Assembly (NCBI GenBank): GCA_964020975.1
Contig: OZ026612.1
Coordinates: 52,091,808-52,155,807, forward strand
From: Hermodice carunculata
Taxonomy: Eukaryota; Annelida; Polychaeta; Eunicida; Amphinomidae
DNA length: 64,000 bases
Direction: 5' to 3'
Shown here: positions 25,301-40,300 of the stretch, piece after piece
How the letters are laid out: every line of letters begins with the position of its first letter
Position numbering within the stretch: the stretch's first letter is position 1
The notes under the pieces: generated by a model
The model's input: only the letters and a program-made list of their open reading frames with translations
What the model was told of the DNA's origin: nothing
The model's database searches: none
Made by a program: the position numbers and the translations under genes

Positions 25301-28300
25301 CTGAAGTACACAACAATCAGATGTTAAACAAACCAAATTAATAATTAAAAAAAAAAAAAGCTCCCCTGTCACAAATATCAGAGTGACAACATTTGCCAAT
25401 TTGGCTACATTTTTTAGTGTGATTCGTTGATGATAAAAAGCTTGATATATTATTTTAATTTTCCGCCTACTCACATGTGAAATTTATCTTCTTCCAGTTT
25501 TACGTATTGAATCAAACAGACAATGAAAGCACGAGTAGCACAGATAGTGTACTTGTTATGCCTTCTCCCTTCCTGGAAGATGCAAGATAAAATATTTATT
25601 ATGGATAGATAAAGATAATCCAAATTTTAAGCACACTTTCCATCAGTTATGGCAACTGTAATCTCTTACAGAATAACATATCGGTTTGGAAGCATCAGCA
25701 ATCAAGTAGTGCCCAAGAGATGCAAGGCCATTTCTGTTGCTCATGCCCTCAAACCCAGCTGTTATACTAATTCTGAACTAATCATATATCTTGCCTGGAG
25801 TTATGATTTTGACAGCCACAAAATGTGGTTGCATAGGTGACAAGTTAACAATATTATTCCAGCCACACTTACCTGAATGCACCAGAAGATTTTTTCTTGA
25901 AAGACGTAGGTGAATTTGGCACATTTTCAGCAACTGCTAACACTTCGAAGCCCACAGAGAACTGTCTACAAAAGAAAAGACCCTTCCTTAATTAGTTGCT
26001 ATGTCCATCAAGCATCTTCATCTAAAAATTAGAAGACATCATTCCACATTACAGAATACATAACACCATGATGCAAAGAGTGAAATCTTTGATTTCCTAT
26101 ATATACACACGTGTATTTCCAATCAAAAAAGAAAACAAAAAACATCAATTCCAAGTTAATTTTTCACAAAACTGCATAAAATTATTAACTTTTCATATGG
26201 TGTAAAACTTAATACCGTTGAAAGATAGGAGCAATGGTAACATTTGTGTTACATATTGGTAATTCCACATTTCCTGCCAGAGGGCACTGCAAGCAAATTG
26301 CCACATGGGGGAGAAAATGAAATCTTACATGTACCTCCCCACACCTATAGTAAGCAGCAGTAGTGCATGACAATATAGACTGAGTTTGGAAGCTAGTTTA
26401 GGTATCTAGTAAAGACTTTCTTGTTTAAATCTGGTAGTGATTAGAATGCTTGGAGCATTTGTTCTTATGTGGCACAGTATGAAAGACCTATTCAGAATAT
26501 TCGGGGGGGGGGGGGGGGGGAGGGGGGAGGGGGACTGTATTGGCCACAATTACACAATTCACTTTGGCTTACAGATAAGACGGATGGACTGTCCATTTAT
26601 CATTGGGATTCATGTTTGACTTACGAAGGTATATACAGTCTTTCCACACTTTATCTCACTACAGCATAGTTGATAATGTAATATTTACTGTGGATGGTTT
26701 CACTGAATGAGTGTTTCCACATCATGAGAGTTTTTAGCTTTCACATGAACAGTTATTTGGGATCTTGGTTCACTTTAATAGACGACCACCATAAAGGATT
26801 TCCATGGCAAATTCATTTGCTTGATGCTTTGTTGATTTGAACTGATCAGGACTTCAGATTCTCATTGTATTTTTGCAAATATCTTTTAATGATGTTAAAC
26901 AGTAGTGATATTAATGAAACTCAGCAGCTGTCGATAGGTTTCTTGACAGCATCATAATGATCCAAATTATGGCCACACTACAACCATGCAACAGCCAATA
27001 CACAGCTACATTGTGGGATCTTTTCTGTCTGTCCCACCTGCTTCTTGTGACGCTAGATTAACACACAGTATCTACACACCACATACATGTACTCAGGCTA
27101 CCAAAGATATGTAAATAATGATCTTCACTATGATAAAATATTACCAAAAAAAAAAATTGATACAGAAATTTTCTGGTTGACTTCTATCAGTAATGGCAAT
27201 TAACCTGCATAAACAATTGAGTGTCTGGCATATGCCCTGGCATGGCAATATACTGACAGCTCCCTCAAGAGGCAAATTGGGAACTACAACTGTGCAACTT
27301 TCCCACTTACTTCAGTGCTGAAATTCCAAACTGCACACCGATTTAATAGTAGGAATATATCAAAGTGTGTAAAGCCACAGATATGGCCCAAATTGTATGT
27401 TAAACATTTATGCAACAGTTAACACCAAAATATTCTTCTAGTAATTTCCGATTACATCTTTCAAATTAAAGAAAATTGCAGCCATTGAAATTTTTGACAC
27501 AGCAACAACTCACTTTGGTCCCCTCAGCTCAATCATGATCTGGTTATCGGTGGTGTTGTTGTCTATCTTCAGCTGGTAAACTGGGTTGTTCTTGTGGGTC
27601 TCTGGATAGTTGCCACACCCACCTGCTGATATCCCCTTCCATTGGCCAGTGATCTGTCAATCCAAATCAAACACCAATTAGAGATGTCTAAATGTAAAAT
27701 TGTCAAACCAATGTACAATATTCATGTTATAACTTTTAAAATGATACACAATGCAAACTACTACTTCTATAATAAACACATTACACATGCATATGCAGTA
27801 ATATTACCGTTTACAATTGTGTTTTGCTTTTCAATTTTACCAATCCTCTGTGGAAGTAATTAGCAATATACAGTAAAACCTCTCTAACTGAACACCTCCG
27901 AATACCGAACACCTCTCTATTCTGAATACCATTTCTCGGTCCCAAATATATACTTCCAATGTAAGAAAATCTCCCTATGCCAAACACTTTTTTCCACTGC
28001 GAAGGGTGTTCGATATAGGGAGGTTTTACAGTACTTTGTAAAGGGAGTACAATGAACCGTGTCTCTAAAGACCACCCCTTGTGGAGATCAAATAACAGAA
28101 AACAATGAAGGACCTGATGGCAGGTGGTCTCTCAATGGAATGGCCTCTCACAGTAGACACTATGGTAAATGTATTTACAGGTTTCCTGTGTAGTACCATT
28201 TGAGTACTGCTGTACTTCATGTGGATTTCAACCCTCCCCACCCCCTTGAATTAAGGCAACAGCTTTCTTTCATGTGGGTTGGGCACTAACCAGCCAACCC

Positions 28301-31300
28301 ATACTATGGAAAGCTTTTCAGCTGGTTCATGTTATTATGGTAGGTCTCATCTACAATTCTCATTCAACCAATTTTTCATTATTTTTTTGTAATTGGTCAA
28401 AAACATTGAAGCAGACGACATTTGACGACCAGCCAATTTTGGCTGCAATTGGTTGGTTTAAAAGGGAGAAGGGTTAAATAGCTCCAATCTGCTTAAGTTC
28501 TAAAATAATGAAACATGCATCAATATTCAAAATGGCCTGACACTGAGTAACAAAAAGACTGAGGCTACTAAACGTAACCGTCGAGTTTTCATTGTAACCA
28601 GACCATATCAGCCTAAGAATCACTTTGCCCTGACCTGTTTTTCATAGTTGGAGTTGTACGGTTCAGAGATCTTGGTGAGAGAGAACTCTGTGGACCCATA
28701 GACCCTCAGTGTGTAGTGGATGGTGTTGTTCTTCTCGTACTGTGATATGACCAGCGTGTACGTGTGGCTTCCCTTCTCTTCCACCATTTTCACCAGGTAA
28801 TGGGGACTGTTGATGCGAACACCATCTCTATATGGCGGAGGATCAACTGTATAGAGCCAAGATTGTATTATGTTAGTATGAGGAACCAAGTGGCCCATTT
28901 ACAATCAAGAATACATGATGTCCTTCAAACAGCTATATGTGCAGCACACACACACATTCTGTGTGCATATGTGTGTGTCTATCTAGTATATAGAGAACAT
29001 TTTCACAATATTTTGTGAATGTACTTGAAATTTAACAGTGTAAGATACCAATTTTTAACCCAGTTTTCTGAATAAACATAAAAATCTCAGGTATATTTTG
29101 AACAAAACTGATGAGGCTGGACTGTTTTATGTTTCATATTTTTACTACTATCTGTCAAAAATGGGGCAAAATGAGACTTAGGGTACACAAAGGGGCCAAA
29201 CTTACACAAAAATAACATTTCCTTCTTCCCTGAAGAAATAAAAAGTGGCTTTGACACTGATGTAGGTGGCACCTGAGACTTTCTTTTTTTGCTATTTGTA
29301 TAACAGATCCTAACTTGACACATTTCTTAATCCATGATTACTAAAAAGTGTCTACACACACTTATGTCAGTCATGCATTTTTATTCTGACAATATCACTT
29401 TAAGAACAAGCACTGACACTGATTAATCATGCAAAATGTTGTTTGGGAACGTGGTTACACAAGCATGGACCTGCATGCAAATATTTGTGTGACCACTGAC
29501 AGCACCTGGTCAGTTATCATGCAACAACTTACAAGGATAGAAGATTCGGTTGCCCTGGGACTTGTACACCAATACCGTGATGAACTCTTTGTTGTCTGCA
29601 AAGTCATCCTGCAATGCAATGTCAAAAGGTTAAAGTAAAACATGTAAAATCATTGCTGTTGTCACATCAATATGCCGTAAGTTGCACAAACGCGATAACC
29701 CTGTCACTTGTGTACCAAGTGCTTGTCCCAGGCCATGTTCACCACTGCTAGCCACCACTGACTGTGGGATAATTTTCCTCGTCATTATTGCAGCTTGTTT
29801 CCTATTGGTCAGTTGCCTGAAAAGCAAACAAAATGGTGAAAGGGCTAAAGGAAATTTTGCTCTGATTTAGAAACTATTTTACAATTTCTGTGAAGGTTCT
29901 GCACGTGAAAAACAAAATGGAGCATTGGATCGCATTTCCAGATATTTGTATCACTCGCTATTTTTTGGGGTGGGGGGTTCCCTTGGTAAAGCTCACTGGA
30001 GCCAGAAATCTAACACCTCGTACCACAGATGCTGTCTGCTGCCACCACTCAATGCCACATTATGTATGTAACATACTTTAGCAGCTTAAAGCTATGCAAG
30101 GATTAGGACTCACAGCATCAACCTTTCAGCCCCGGGGAGCAAGACAGAGTCAACCATGTCAACAGGTTGACTTGGTGCATGCCTGGTCTTCAGTGCCTGA
30201 CCTGTGGGGACCTATGGCATGTTGCTCTTGCATGTTTTGTCTGCAAGTCCCACTTTAATTGCTTCACGCTAACAAGAACATGAAGTACATATATAAGCAC
30301 TGAGGCAGATAACATGCGACATTTGGCTGGCTAAAAGGAAGGGTAAAGTAAAGCTGAGAACGATGAATCCTCCTCGATTCCAAGCCATGAGACACTTCTG
30401 ATGAATACAACAGTTTGATATAAATAAATCCTTTCTTTAAAATCTTCATCATTTTCAAGTAACATATATCAGCTTTGACCTCCCTCTACTATTTCAGACC
30501 TTCACAGAAATTCTACAATTAGCTACCACAGATAAGGGGGAGGGAGGGAGGGAGGGAGGGAGGAGGGAGGGAGGGAGGGAGGGAGGGAGGGAGGGAGGGA
30601 GGGAGAAAGAGAGAGGAAAAGAAACTGACCTTATCTGTAATGTGTCGTGTCAGAAGGATCCAAAGAGCACAGCCTTTAGGAGAGTTAACATGGAGCCTGT
30701 ACTGTGGGTTGTCCCCAATGTTGAACACATCTTTCTTCGGTCCTTGTTTGGCTGTCCAAGTATGGTGCATACATGTAGTGTGAGAAAACAGGTCTGGATC
30801 CCAATTCAAGTATATCACATCAAAGAACTTCAGCAGGGACTCATAGTCTATCCAGAACACTCCATTGTCATGCATTTGTGCACTCTTGGGATCATAGTTC
30901 AATAGACTCTTCATCTCAGATGTCCAGTGGACAATGTCAAGCTCAGAGAAGTTCCCCTTCCATCTCAGGTGGCTCCAGGGATTCTTCAACTGTAGCAGCT
31001 TCTGACCCTGCAAAATACAACCACACATACATGAACTCATTCCACACCAGTCCCTGATTTTTTCCATATATTGACCTAGATTTAAGATGACAATTGCATA
31101 TTTAAATTCTTCATGAAAAGAGCTTTCGTTCAAGTACCAACATGCCTATAGTCTTAATTGTATTTGTGTCTTTTTGCCCAGAACCACTTCCTAGTAGTCA
31201 TTACCCTGTTCCGCAGTCCGAACTCTTTACTCTCCATAAGCTAACCTGTCCCTGTCTAACCTATATACATATGGAATTACTATTGTCCATATTGCACACG

Positions 31301-34300
31301 TTAGTGGTTCTGGCACTGCCTGGCAAGTCATGCTGCAGCTGCCGCCTGACTTGCCAGGCAGTGCCAGAACCACTGACCAAGGCCTGTGACCATAGTATGG
31401 AATGAGTTAAGTATTTATGTGACAAACTACTTATGACATGAGATTGCATACCCAATCAGGCAGAAAACTTTGTCAGATTGGTTATGGTCACTTCTCAACA
31501 CTTCCCAGAATCAAAGGTCACACTGTATCCTGGTAAACATGTGAACTGTCATTAAAAAAGATGACCATTTTATATACACAAACATCATTCAATGCTACTA
31601 TAAGAGGCAGCTGCCTATATTTGGGGGGGGGAGGGTGCTTGTACTCACAATGGACAATCAGTAAAGTGACCTCAATGGTCGTTAACATCAGAACACAGTA
31701 ATATTCTATTACTGCACATTCTGAGCTACTCCAGCCAAAGAAGTTGATGCAGCATTCATGAGTAAACCCATGATATCAATGCAAGGCATCTCTTACACCC
31801 CACATTGTTTTCACAACTGAATATATGAAAGGAATCAGGCCTCCTGTCTTTGGTTCATGGCTCTATGTGAATCCATTGTCTTCCTTTGATGGCAAGCATC
31901 ATGGGATACAATATAGCTGCTGAGAAACAGCATTCACAGGATCACAGGCTATGGGCCAAGTAGCCATGCACCAAGAGCATGTGGCTCAATATGGCATGCT
32001 CCACAACCCACTCCCAACACTGAGGCAGCTGGAACAGCCCTTGTGGTGTTGCTTGATCCTTGTGTGTGGATCACCTGGGTCTGTTGAGCTACTGTACTCC
32101 CACCCTCTGCAATAGTGGCTGATACCACTACGACAAGGCACCAGCATCCAGCAAGAGAGAAGACCTATGCTGCATGGGACAATTTTGGCACAGATAGGTC
32201 TTCTTGCCATCTGTTTCATTCAGCAGTGTCTAAGCAGACCAAACACAATTGACAGACAACAGCTGACAGTCAAAGATAGATAGGGATTAAGCCAAATGGC
32301 AGCCAAGAGGTGAAAAGCTGCTCTTGACGAGTTGTCTGAGACCAGCTTACAATTACACACTCAGCAATATGTTCCTGAAGCAGTTTTCGTGGTGAGCTGA
32401 TCCATTTTAGTCAATGCCCGACCGCTCGGTGTGTTCACATTTGAATTTATTCAGTATTGGGTAGTTTGTAAGCATAATCGATATTTTGCAGTGCTGTTTT
32501 GTTTAGAAATTACTTCTGATATCATGATGATCTGGCACAAAGTCAGTACCACAAAAACTGTGATGCCCGGAAAACTGGCCAAACCACCATTCCTGCTATT
32601 CAAGACCTCCCCTTCTCCCAGGCAAAAGTGGTCACATGTGAAAGGTGGTCTGAAACTGCAAGTAAATTTGCCAAGAATCCAGACTGTTGTGCCATCACAA
32701 ATGTGATCACAAAAGGCAATGGTCTCTCATGGCAGTGGTCTTAAATAGAAGGTACTGCTGTATGCTTTACTTGTATATGATCTGACCTATTAGGACAAGT
32801 CAGTCAGTTCTGATGAATAACCAACATCTATGTTGTCTGACCACAATGAAATGTCCTCTGATGAAAGCTGTCAAACCTCAGTACACTCAGTACATTGCTC
32901 CGCCAAAGGACACCTATAATGGGTTTAGTCCATATACACTCGAGTTGTCCAGTCTAAAGGGCATGACTATAGTAACTCCCACCATTTTCTACCTCCCCTT
33001 CTGCCTTCCCAAAGAGGTCTCCCATGGCAGGTGTTTTTTCCAAAGAAATACAGACCAAGATCCAATAATGAAGTTTGATTGTACCCCAGTTGCACAGCAC
33101 CAGTTTCAGATCTTGACTGCCCAGTTTACATGGCTCAGCACATACACGGTGAATCTTGTGACCCTATGTGTATAATGGCAGCAGTGCTGTGTAGTTCCTG
33201 GAGTTTTTCGCATCACATATCTCATAATGAATCAAGTTGCTCTACAAGTTTGACTCACCTTAACCTCTCTGATGTCTATCATGGCATAGGCGTGTGTGGG
33301 TACCAGTCCTGCCCGATCTGCCTGTCCCTCTGACAAAGGCCCTGTTGCTAGAGTCACCAGACAATGCCCCTTATGAAATCTGTCCATAACTTTGTAAAAC
33401 TCCTTGTTGGGATCAAACTCCTTCTTATCTTCTCGAATGGAGATTCTTTCAGGAATCCATCCAGTCAGTGCATGGAGGTCTATATTCTGAAAAAAAAGCA
33501 GTCAAAAATGTGTTGTACATTCACTTGCTATTGTGCCCTTCAGCATGATTCAAATCTTGCTATTCCTTAGCCCTACAGGACCTTGTGCTGACATTCTGGC
33601 TCGCAATTTTTTCCCATTAAAATATTACCAGCATGCATTTGATGTTTGACCCATTCCTGGTCATAGTATGACCGAGTCAATAGCTTTACTTGGGGCGGGT
33701 TAATGCACCCAAGCCACGTGAAAAAAAGCTATTGACTTGGGACGTGCCATCATGAATGGTCTTGCATACAAATCTCAGCAAGAATGTTTTCTAGTAGCAA
33801 GGAATTTCAGTTAAAACATTAAGGCACTGGACAATCTACATCCGGTGCTTTTGGGCAATTTGAGCTAGAAAGTGTTCAGTATTGTCTGTCACTTTTTTTA
33901 TCATAACAAAAGAATACGCTTTCAGTCAACATCTTTCCTTGCTGTATTCTGGGTGTATTGTAAACACACCAAGTTGACTAAGTCTCCAGAGAGTTAATTG
34001 CAGTTAAATTTCTCATTGCCAATTTAGACAAAAGTTGACTTGTTCTGAATTGACTTGATGACGCCAGACTCATATTCCTTGTAAATCAACCTTTTATTCA
34101 AGTACCAGCACGCCCATATTTGGACAAAACATACGAATGGTCTAGGTCAACAGCTTTCCATACTGCACTCTGGGTGCATTGAGCATAAACCATGCTAAGG
34201 AAAGCTGTTGACTGTCAAAACTCTGCACTGAAAGAGTTAAGACAGGCTTCAACATTAAGGATGGAGAATTGATGATTAACATTTATCTTGTCATGACTGA

Positions 34301-37274
34301 TAAATGATGGAAAGATCTCTCTATCACATTTTTACATGACCTTGACAACTTTGACAAAAATAAAAACTGTGGAAATGAATGGAATCAAAATTGGATTCAA
34401 AATAAAAAGGAAGCAAACCTCTTTAGCACTAAAACCTGTACCTTTCCTTTCAATTTATGATTGACAGAAAATGATTTGATAAACTATCAATGCAAGAAGA
34501 CACTGGAACAAGATGAGATTAAAAAATATGATTGGTCACTGAGAATGCTATCAGATTCAGAGTTTCAAAGATTTTATTTTTATAAAATTGTACCAACTTA
34601 AAATCTGTACACTAACATCATGTGTTTGTTGTATATATTGAAATCAGATCCAGTGGCAATATAAATATACATATTGTATGTTTTGTAATTTTATACTTTT
34701 TTTTCTCTCTCCCCAATTTCACAGCTGCTACACATCTTTATGGGATACTCAATTAATATCCCCATATTTTTACAATTATTCAAGAAATTTTTTTTATTCT
34801 ATATCTCGATACATATTTGAGTAAATACACCCTCTCTGCCTCTCTGCCCCAGCTTTATTCCTTTATAAGGTGGTCAGAGGCTGGTCACTAGGATATGCTA
34901 TGACACTACCAAGGATGCCTCCTCCCATGAATACATTTGGGAGACAAAAGTACCCCAAAACTACATGCAATATGCATTTAAGTTGCCACACCATGTCACT
35001 GGACAATAGAGGGGTGACAAAAAATAGTATGAGCAAACACAAAAGCTCACCCTAGACGTTAAGCTTAACTCGGTGTTTGCAATGTCTATTGTAGCCAATG
35101 TACTGTAGTATCATGTAACAAATGTACATTATGTTTTTAACGGTGCCATGCTGCAGCCGTTGAAATTTTCAGTCCCTGATGAGCAACACTACTGGCAAAA
35201 CAGGTTGGACTACACAGGGCACGATAGAAGGATCCAAACCTTTGCTTCTTGTTACATAATTTTATATTTGTTTTATTCAAATATTAGGACTTTCATCATA
35301 TCCTAAAATGGGACAACAAATTGTATTCTCTGTATAAAAATGTAATACTCACAGAATTGGACCCTGGGAAATCGTAACCTCCCATGACCTTCATGTATGC
35401 CTTTTCAAGCAGTGATACCCACAGCTCACTGCGGTTACTGGAGTGCGAGCACAGCAGCTCTCCATCACCACTCATTGGTAGCATGTCATCTATTACCACC
35501 TGTTATGATAAAATGTCATTTACATATGAATGGGATGCAGTACTTTTACAATGCAAATGGTGAAAAATTCTAATGCAGAGGTACCACATGATGTACATGT
35601 ATTATAAAGTGTGTATATGTATCACAACTGATCGAGCCCTAAAAGAGGACTATTAACCTGTGTAATACTAAAACTTTAGCTCAAAACTTCTAGAGTTATC
35701 TCATTCGTGTCAATGTGTTGAAGAATTCACTATTATGGCTCTTTGACCCTGGGAATGAGGTCAAGGTCACCCATCTTTCCACTTGACCAAGCCCTTATAG
35801 AAAACTATCATCCTGTGCAATGCAGCTATCAAATTCACTAATGTCGCTCTTGGACTTTGGGAATGTGGTCACGGTCTCACGGTCAACCATCCTCGAACTG
35901 GATTAATCCCTTATAGAAGACTACAATCCTGTGCAATACGAAAGCCCTTGCTCCAAAATTCTGGACTTATCTTCTTGTCAATATATTGAAGAATTCAATG
36001 GGGTTTTCTGACCATGCAAATGGGGTCATGGTAAAAAACTTCTGGATTTACCTCATTTGCATCAATACATTGAAGAATTCACTGATGTGGCTCTTTGACC
36101 AAGCCCAGACAGAGAACTAACATCCTGTGTCATATAAAAGCGCTAGCTCAAAAACTTCTCAAGACTTCTGGAGTTACCTCGTTTGCATCGATGTGCTGAA
36201 GAATTCACTGATGTGGCACTTTGACCAAGCCCTGACAGAGAACTATCATCCTGTGCCATATACAAACCCTAGCTCAAAAACTTCTCAAGTTATCATAAGG
36301 AAAACAAATACATTAATGTAACTCTCTGAACTTAGGAATGGGGTCAATGTCACCCATATTTTAACTTGATCAAGCCTTCATACAGGATTGTAATCCTCTG
36401 CAATATGAACGCCCTAGCTCCAAAACATTGGGAGTTGTTGCATTTGTGTTGATGTGTTGAAGCAGCATTGGCAATGGTGGCAGACGAGGAGGAGAAGCAC
36501 AAGGAGGCGGAGAAGAAAAAGGAGGAGCAGGAGGAAGAGGAGGAGGAGCAGCAGCAGAAGAAGAAGAAGAAAAAGAAGTGTGCACAAAACCAGTATGCCC
36601 CCCGATGGGTACATGGGGAGACCGAATTACTCACTTTCCTGGGCACACCATTCAGGTTGAGTTTGACCATGTACTTGCCACAAGGGTTATACACAGGGTC
36701 ACCCTGTCTGTTCTGTGGATAAATAATGCTGCAATGAAAACACCAACATTTAGATTTAATAACACCTTCACACTCCCTGGCATAGCCGTGATGAAAAATT
36801 ATCCTCGCACACAACATCACATCAGCACAATTCGGTCTGTGATAGCCAATCAGAAACATTTCCTTTAAGAATGTAAGGATATCCACACATCACAACACCT
36901 GGGTGATTACAATTTATTAGCCTCTGTACATTATCTTAATTTAGCTCTTCCCTTGTTATTCAAAGAACAAAGCAGTGAGCAAATAATATAGGGGCAGGCA
37001 GCAGTGAAAAAACAGCACCAACTGAAAAAAAAAAAAAGATACAAAATGACAATTCAAACTAGGAATTACTTTCTTATTGTAATTCCCCATTTTCAAAGAA
37101 TGAAGTAACAACACATAAAAAAAAATCAAATGTCACCCCATGGAATAGTTTTGTCTTAATCAGGTGAAGCTTATCGAATTATAATCACAAACTAAGTCTT
37201 GAATATAAATAGTTCCCTCATGTTTCCGGAAGTTTCTGCAAACATGAATGCTGTAGCATGGGAAAAAAATCCAT

Positions 37275-37314
<40 letters not shown>

Positions 37315-40300
37315 GGCAGTACCAAATGCATTCTCTCAAAACCAGCGGTCACTCATCGGAGGAGTCATTCAAGATAGGGACCACTGTATGCCTAATTTTA
37401 ATATGTTTTGTTAAATTCTTCACGAGTTAATACACAGAAACAAAAACTGCTGAAGAAAAAAAAAAAGAAATGAAAGAAAGAGCCATGTAAAAAGCAGGTG
37501 TCCTTTGAGCCATGGAAAACATAATGTTAAAATATATATATCTCACCTGGTGATAAGTTTTTTTCTAAATCTGCGCTCATATTGGGCACTGATGGCAAGG
37601 GAAGCCACAAATGAACAGTCTGATATCAAGGTCTGCAACAGCAATTCAATCCAATTAATTAATTAACATAAAAATGAGTACATTTGGCACATTATTCAAT
37701 AATTTAGTCAAACAGAAATGCAGCATAACATTAATAAAGTAACAGAATATAATGGGCAGGGTCAGTTATGTACAAGTTGATAATTACATCATACAAGTAC
37801 GTTAAGTTGCAGAAGAAGAAACCCCTAGGGGCTGGGGATGTCTGCTTTGTTGCAATGGTAATCACTAATCACATGAAACAAGGGATACTTCAACACAAAA
37901 ATTACAGGATATTTCAACATCCAACCTGTAAAGAGTATGAAAATAACAGAAAGAATATTGTACGACAGATATGGAGACCAATGACACAGTGTTGTCAAGG
38001 AAATTAATTCAAATAGACCAAGAACTATTTAAACCATGATTTAAAGATGTTTACTGATAGTTTTTATGTATATATACTATGGAATTTTCTTCCAAACAGA
38101 AGAGCCTCTTAATCTTATTGAGACTAGTCTGGTAGCAGTGTCAACTGGAAATAAAAGGAAATCTTGGGTTTTATTGGGCATAGTAGTTGTGTAAGGCTGA
38201 CTTTAATGAAAAGATACCTTGAAAGAAATCTTTCACACCAAGTTAAGGGAATACCACACATTTCATACGACATGTCTCTATGACAACGTTTTATGACTGA
38301 CCATGTCAAAGGCATTGAACAGATCAGGAAATATAGTGAGTGCCTATTCTCTGTTATCAAGAGCTTCTCTTATTTTGTTGACTGGATAATTTACTGCTGT
38401 CATTGATGTGTGCATGTCTATATGTTTACAAGTTTATGAGTAATGTATGTCAATGACTGCAGGCATGTGCAGAAGGACATGACCAGTCTCATATCAAGGT
38501 CTGTTAAGCATCCTACCATGAACAGCTGATACCAATGTACGTCAGTACAAGTAAAGTACATGGGCAGTATTGTATCAATGTCTGTAAGTGGGGTATCATG
38601 ACAGGCTGACATCAATGTATTAGAGTATTGTTAAATGAACAGTACATCAATGTCTGTAAAGTATGGCACCCTGGAAAGCTGATATCAATCTATGTATAAT
38701 AACACTTCATACATAACACTTGCCTTGTCTTATCTGCTGATGTATAGTAACATGCACAGTATGATATCAATGTCTGTCCATGTGATATTCTGTTGTTACA
38801 AGCAAAATAAGGGAGATATAGATTTGCAGCATGCTTATTTGGTCAGAGCATGAAGGTTCTACCTTGATGAATGTCAAGATAAAGAGGGCTGATCATGTCA
38901 GTCTTGGTCAGTCAACAGACGTCAACAGTCTGACATATGTCCAAGTTTCATAGCAAGTAACACAATTTGACAGTGTACCACTTTAACAAGAGTAATCCTC
39001 CTCAAACTTCCTTGAAGCAAAGTTAACTGACCTGTCTGATGCTGAAGCTGGAGATTGCATAGATCATCTTTGGCTCTTGCAGAAACTGCTCTGGCCGAAC
39101 CCAACGTGCGAAGCGTTTCATTTGTTGTGGTGAGAGAGCTAGCTTGCCACATTTGTCACTGAGAATAAGAATACAGATTCAAGAGTTTCATTATTTTTTT
39201 TAAACATTAAATTTGTAAACAGTGTTCAAGCAGGGTTATGTCAGTGGGAGAACACATTTGTTCCACCAGAAGTACTTTACATTAAAGAGTACAGCAGTGT
39301 GAAACCAGTAAGTTTATGTGGAAACATGTCCTATGAACCACAAGTCTGAGGTATATTTATTACTTTACCCCTAAATATAGTAAATTTTTGCACACAATCT
39401 GCTATATGATATCATCAAAAGAGGTGGACAGGTCTTAGATACCAGGAACTGCTCTGTAAGTATGTATCAAATGGAAAGTGGGTCATGGTTTGTTTTTCCT
39501 CAGAGACATTATATTGTGAAGGTTGAAGGTGTTTGTTTTCATGTTCATTAGCTTATCACCATTTGTTCAACTTAACATAGCAGTGGCAGGGTGCGCCCTA
39601 GACCCATAAAACCTCAGCCAAATTGGAAAATATAAGTAAAGCAATCGAAAGTTCTGCTTTTCAATCATTCACACTGAAATAAAACAGCAAATTTGCCAAT
39701 GTTGTGAGCCAAGTTGAAGAAACAGCAATATTTGGCTAGACACATGTAAGATACACTGTTGTGCACGATGGCATGGCCTGTATCCTGTGTCACATATTTT
39801 GAAGCAATGAAGGAAAAAGGTTTTGTTTATTCCCCTGGTGCTTCCACTTGCAACAGGTGGATATGAGGTGGATGTTACCTGCAGTGCCACCTATAGGTGA
39901 CATGTTTCATAGGTGAATGGTGGGGGTGGTCCTGATCGAGATTCACATTTGCTTAATTAATTCCTATTAAAGATACAACAAAGTAATTTTCAGTTCTCAT
40001 CAAGTTTTGGCATCAGTACGGTATAGTACACATGGAGTCAATCCCCATCCCATATAGGAGACTGTATATGCAGCCATCAAAGCACAACTATATAACTGCA
40101 TGAAATGCTGTGTTATACCCACTTTATATTGGCACAGACAGTGATGTAAGCATGAAAGTTGGAAGCCTCCATTCAATGTTAAAATCACTTAAAGGGCGGA
40201 CTTACTTAAAGGGCATGGGGTAGGCAAAGCGTTCCCTCATGTCTACAGACATGAATGGTACATACTCCCTGGAGTTGATGAAAGATGTTGTTCTACAATA

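Noticed and set aside
31303-31374. MicroRNA precursor
   Set aside because: Pairing is perfect over 28 bp with no bulges and it lies within a TTAA-type MITE, so a transposon stem is the simpler reading. Kept as a finding, not as an ncRNA call.
36454-36722. Glu/Lys-rich frame suggesting a coiled-coil protein
   Set aside because: Low-complexity purine tract in a CAPN7 intron running into antisense of exon 10. No splice or domain support.
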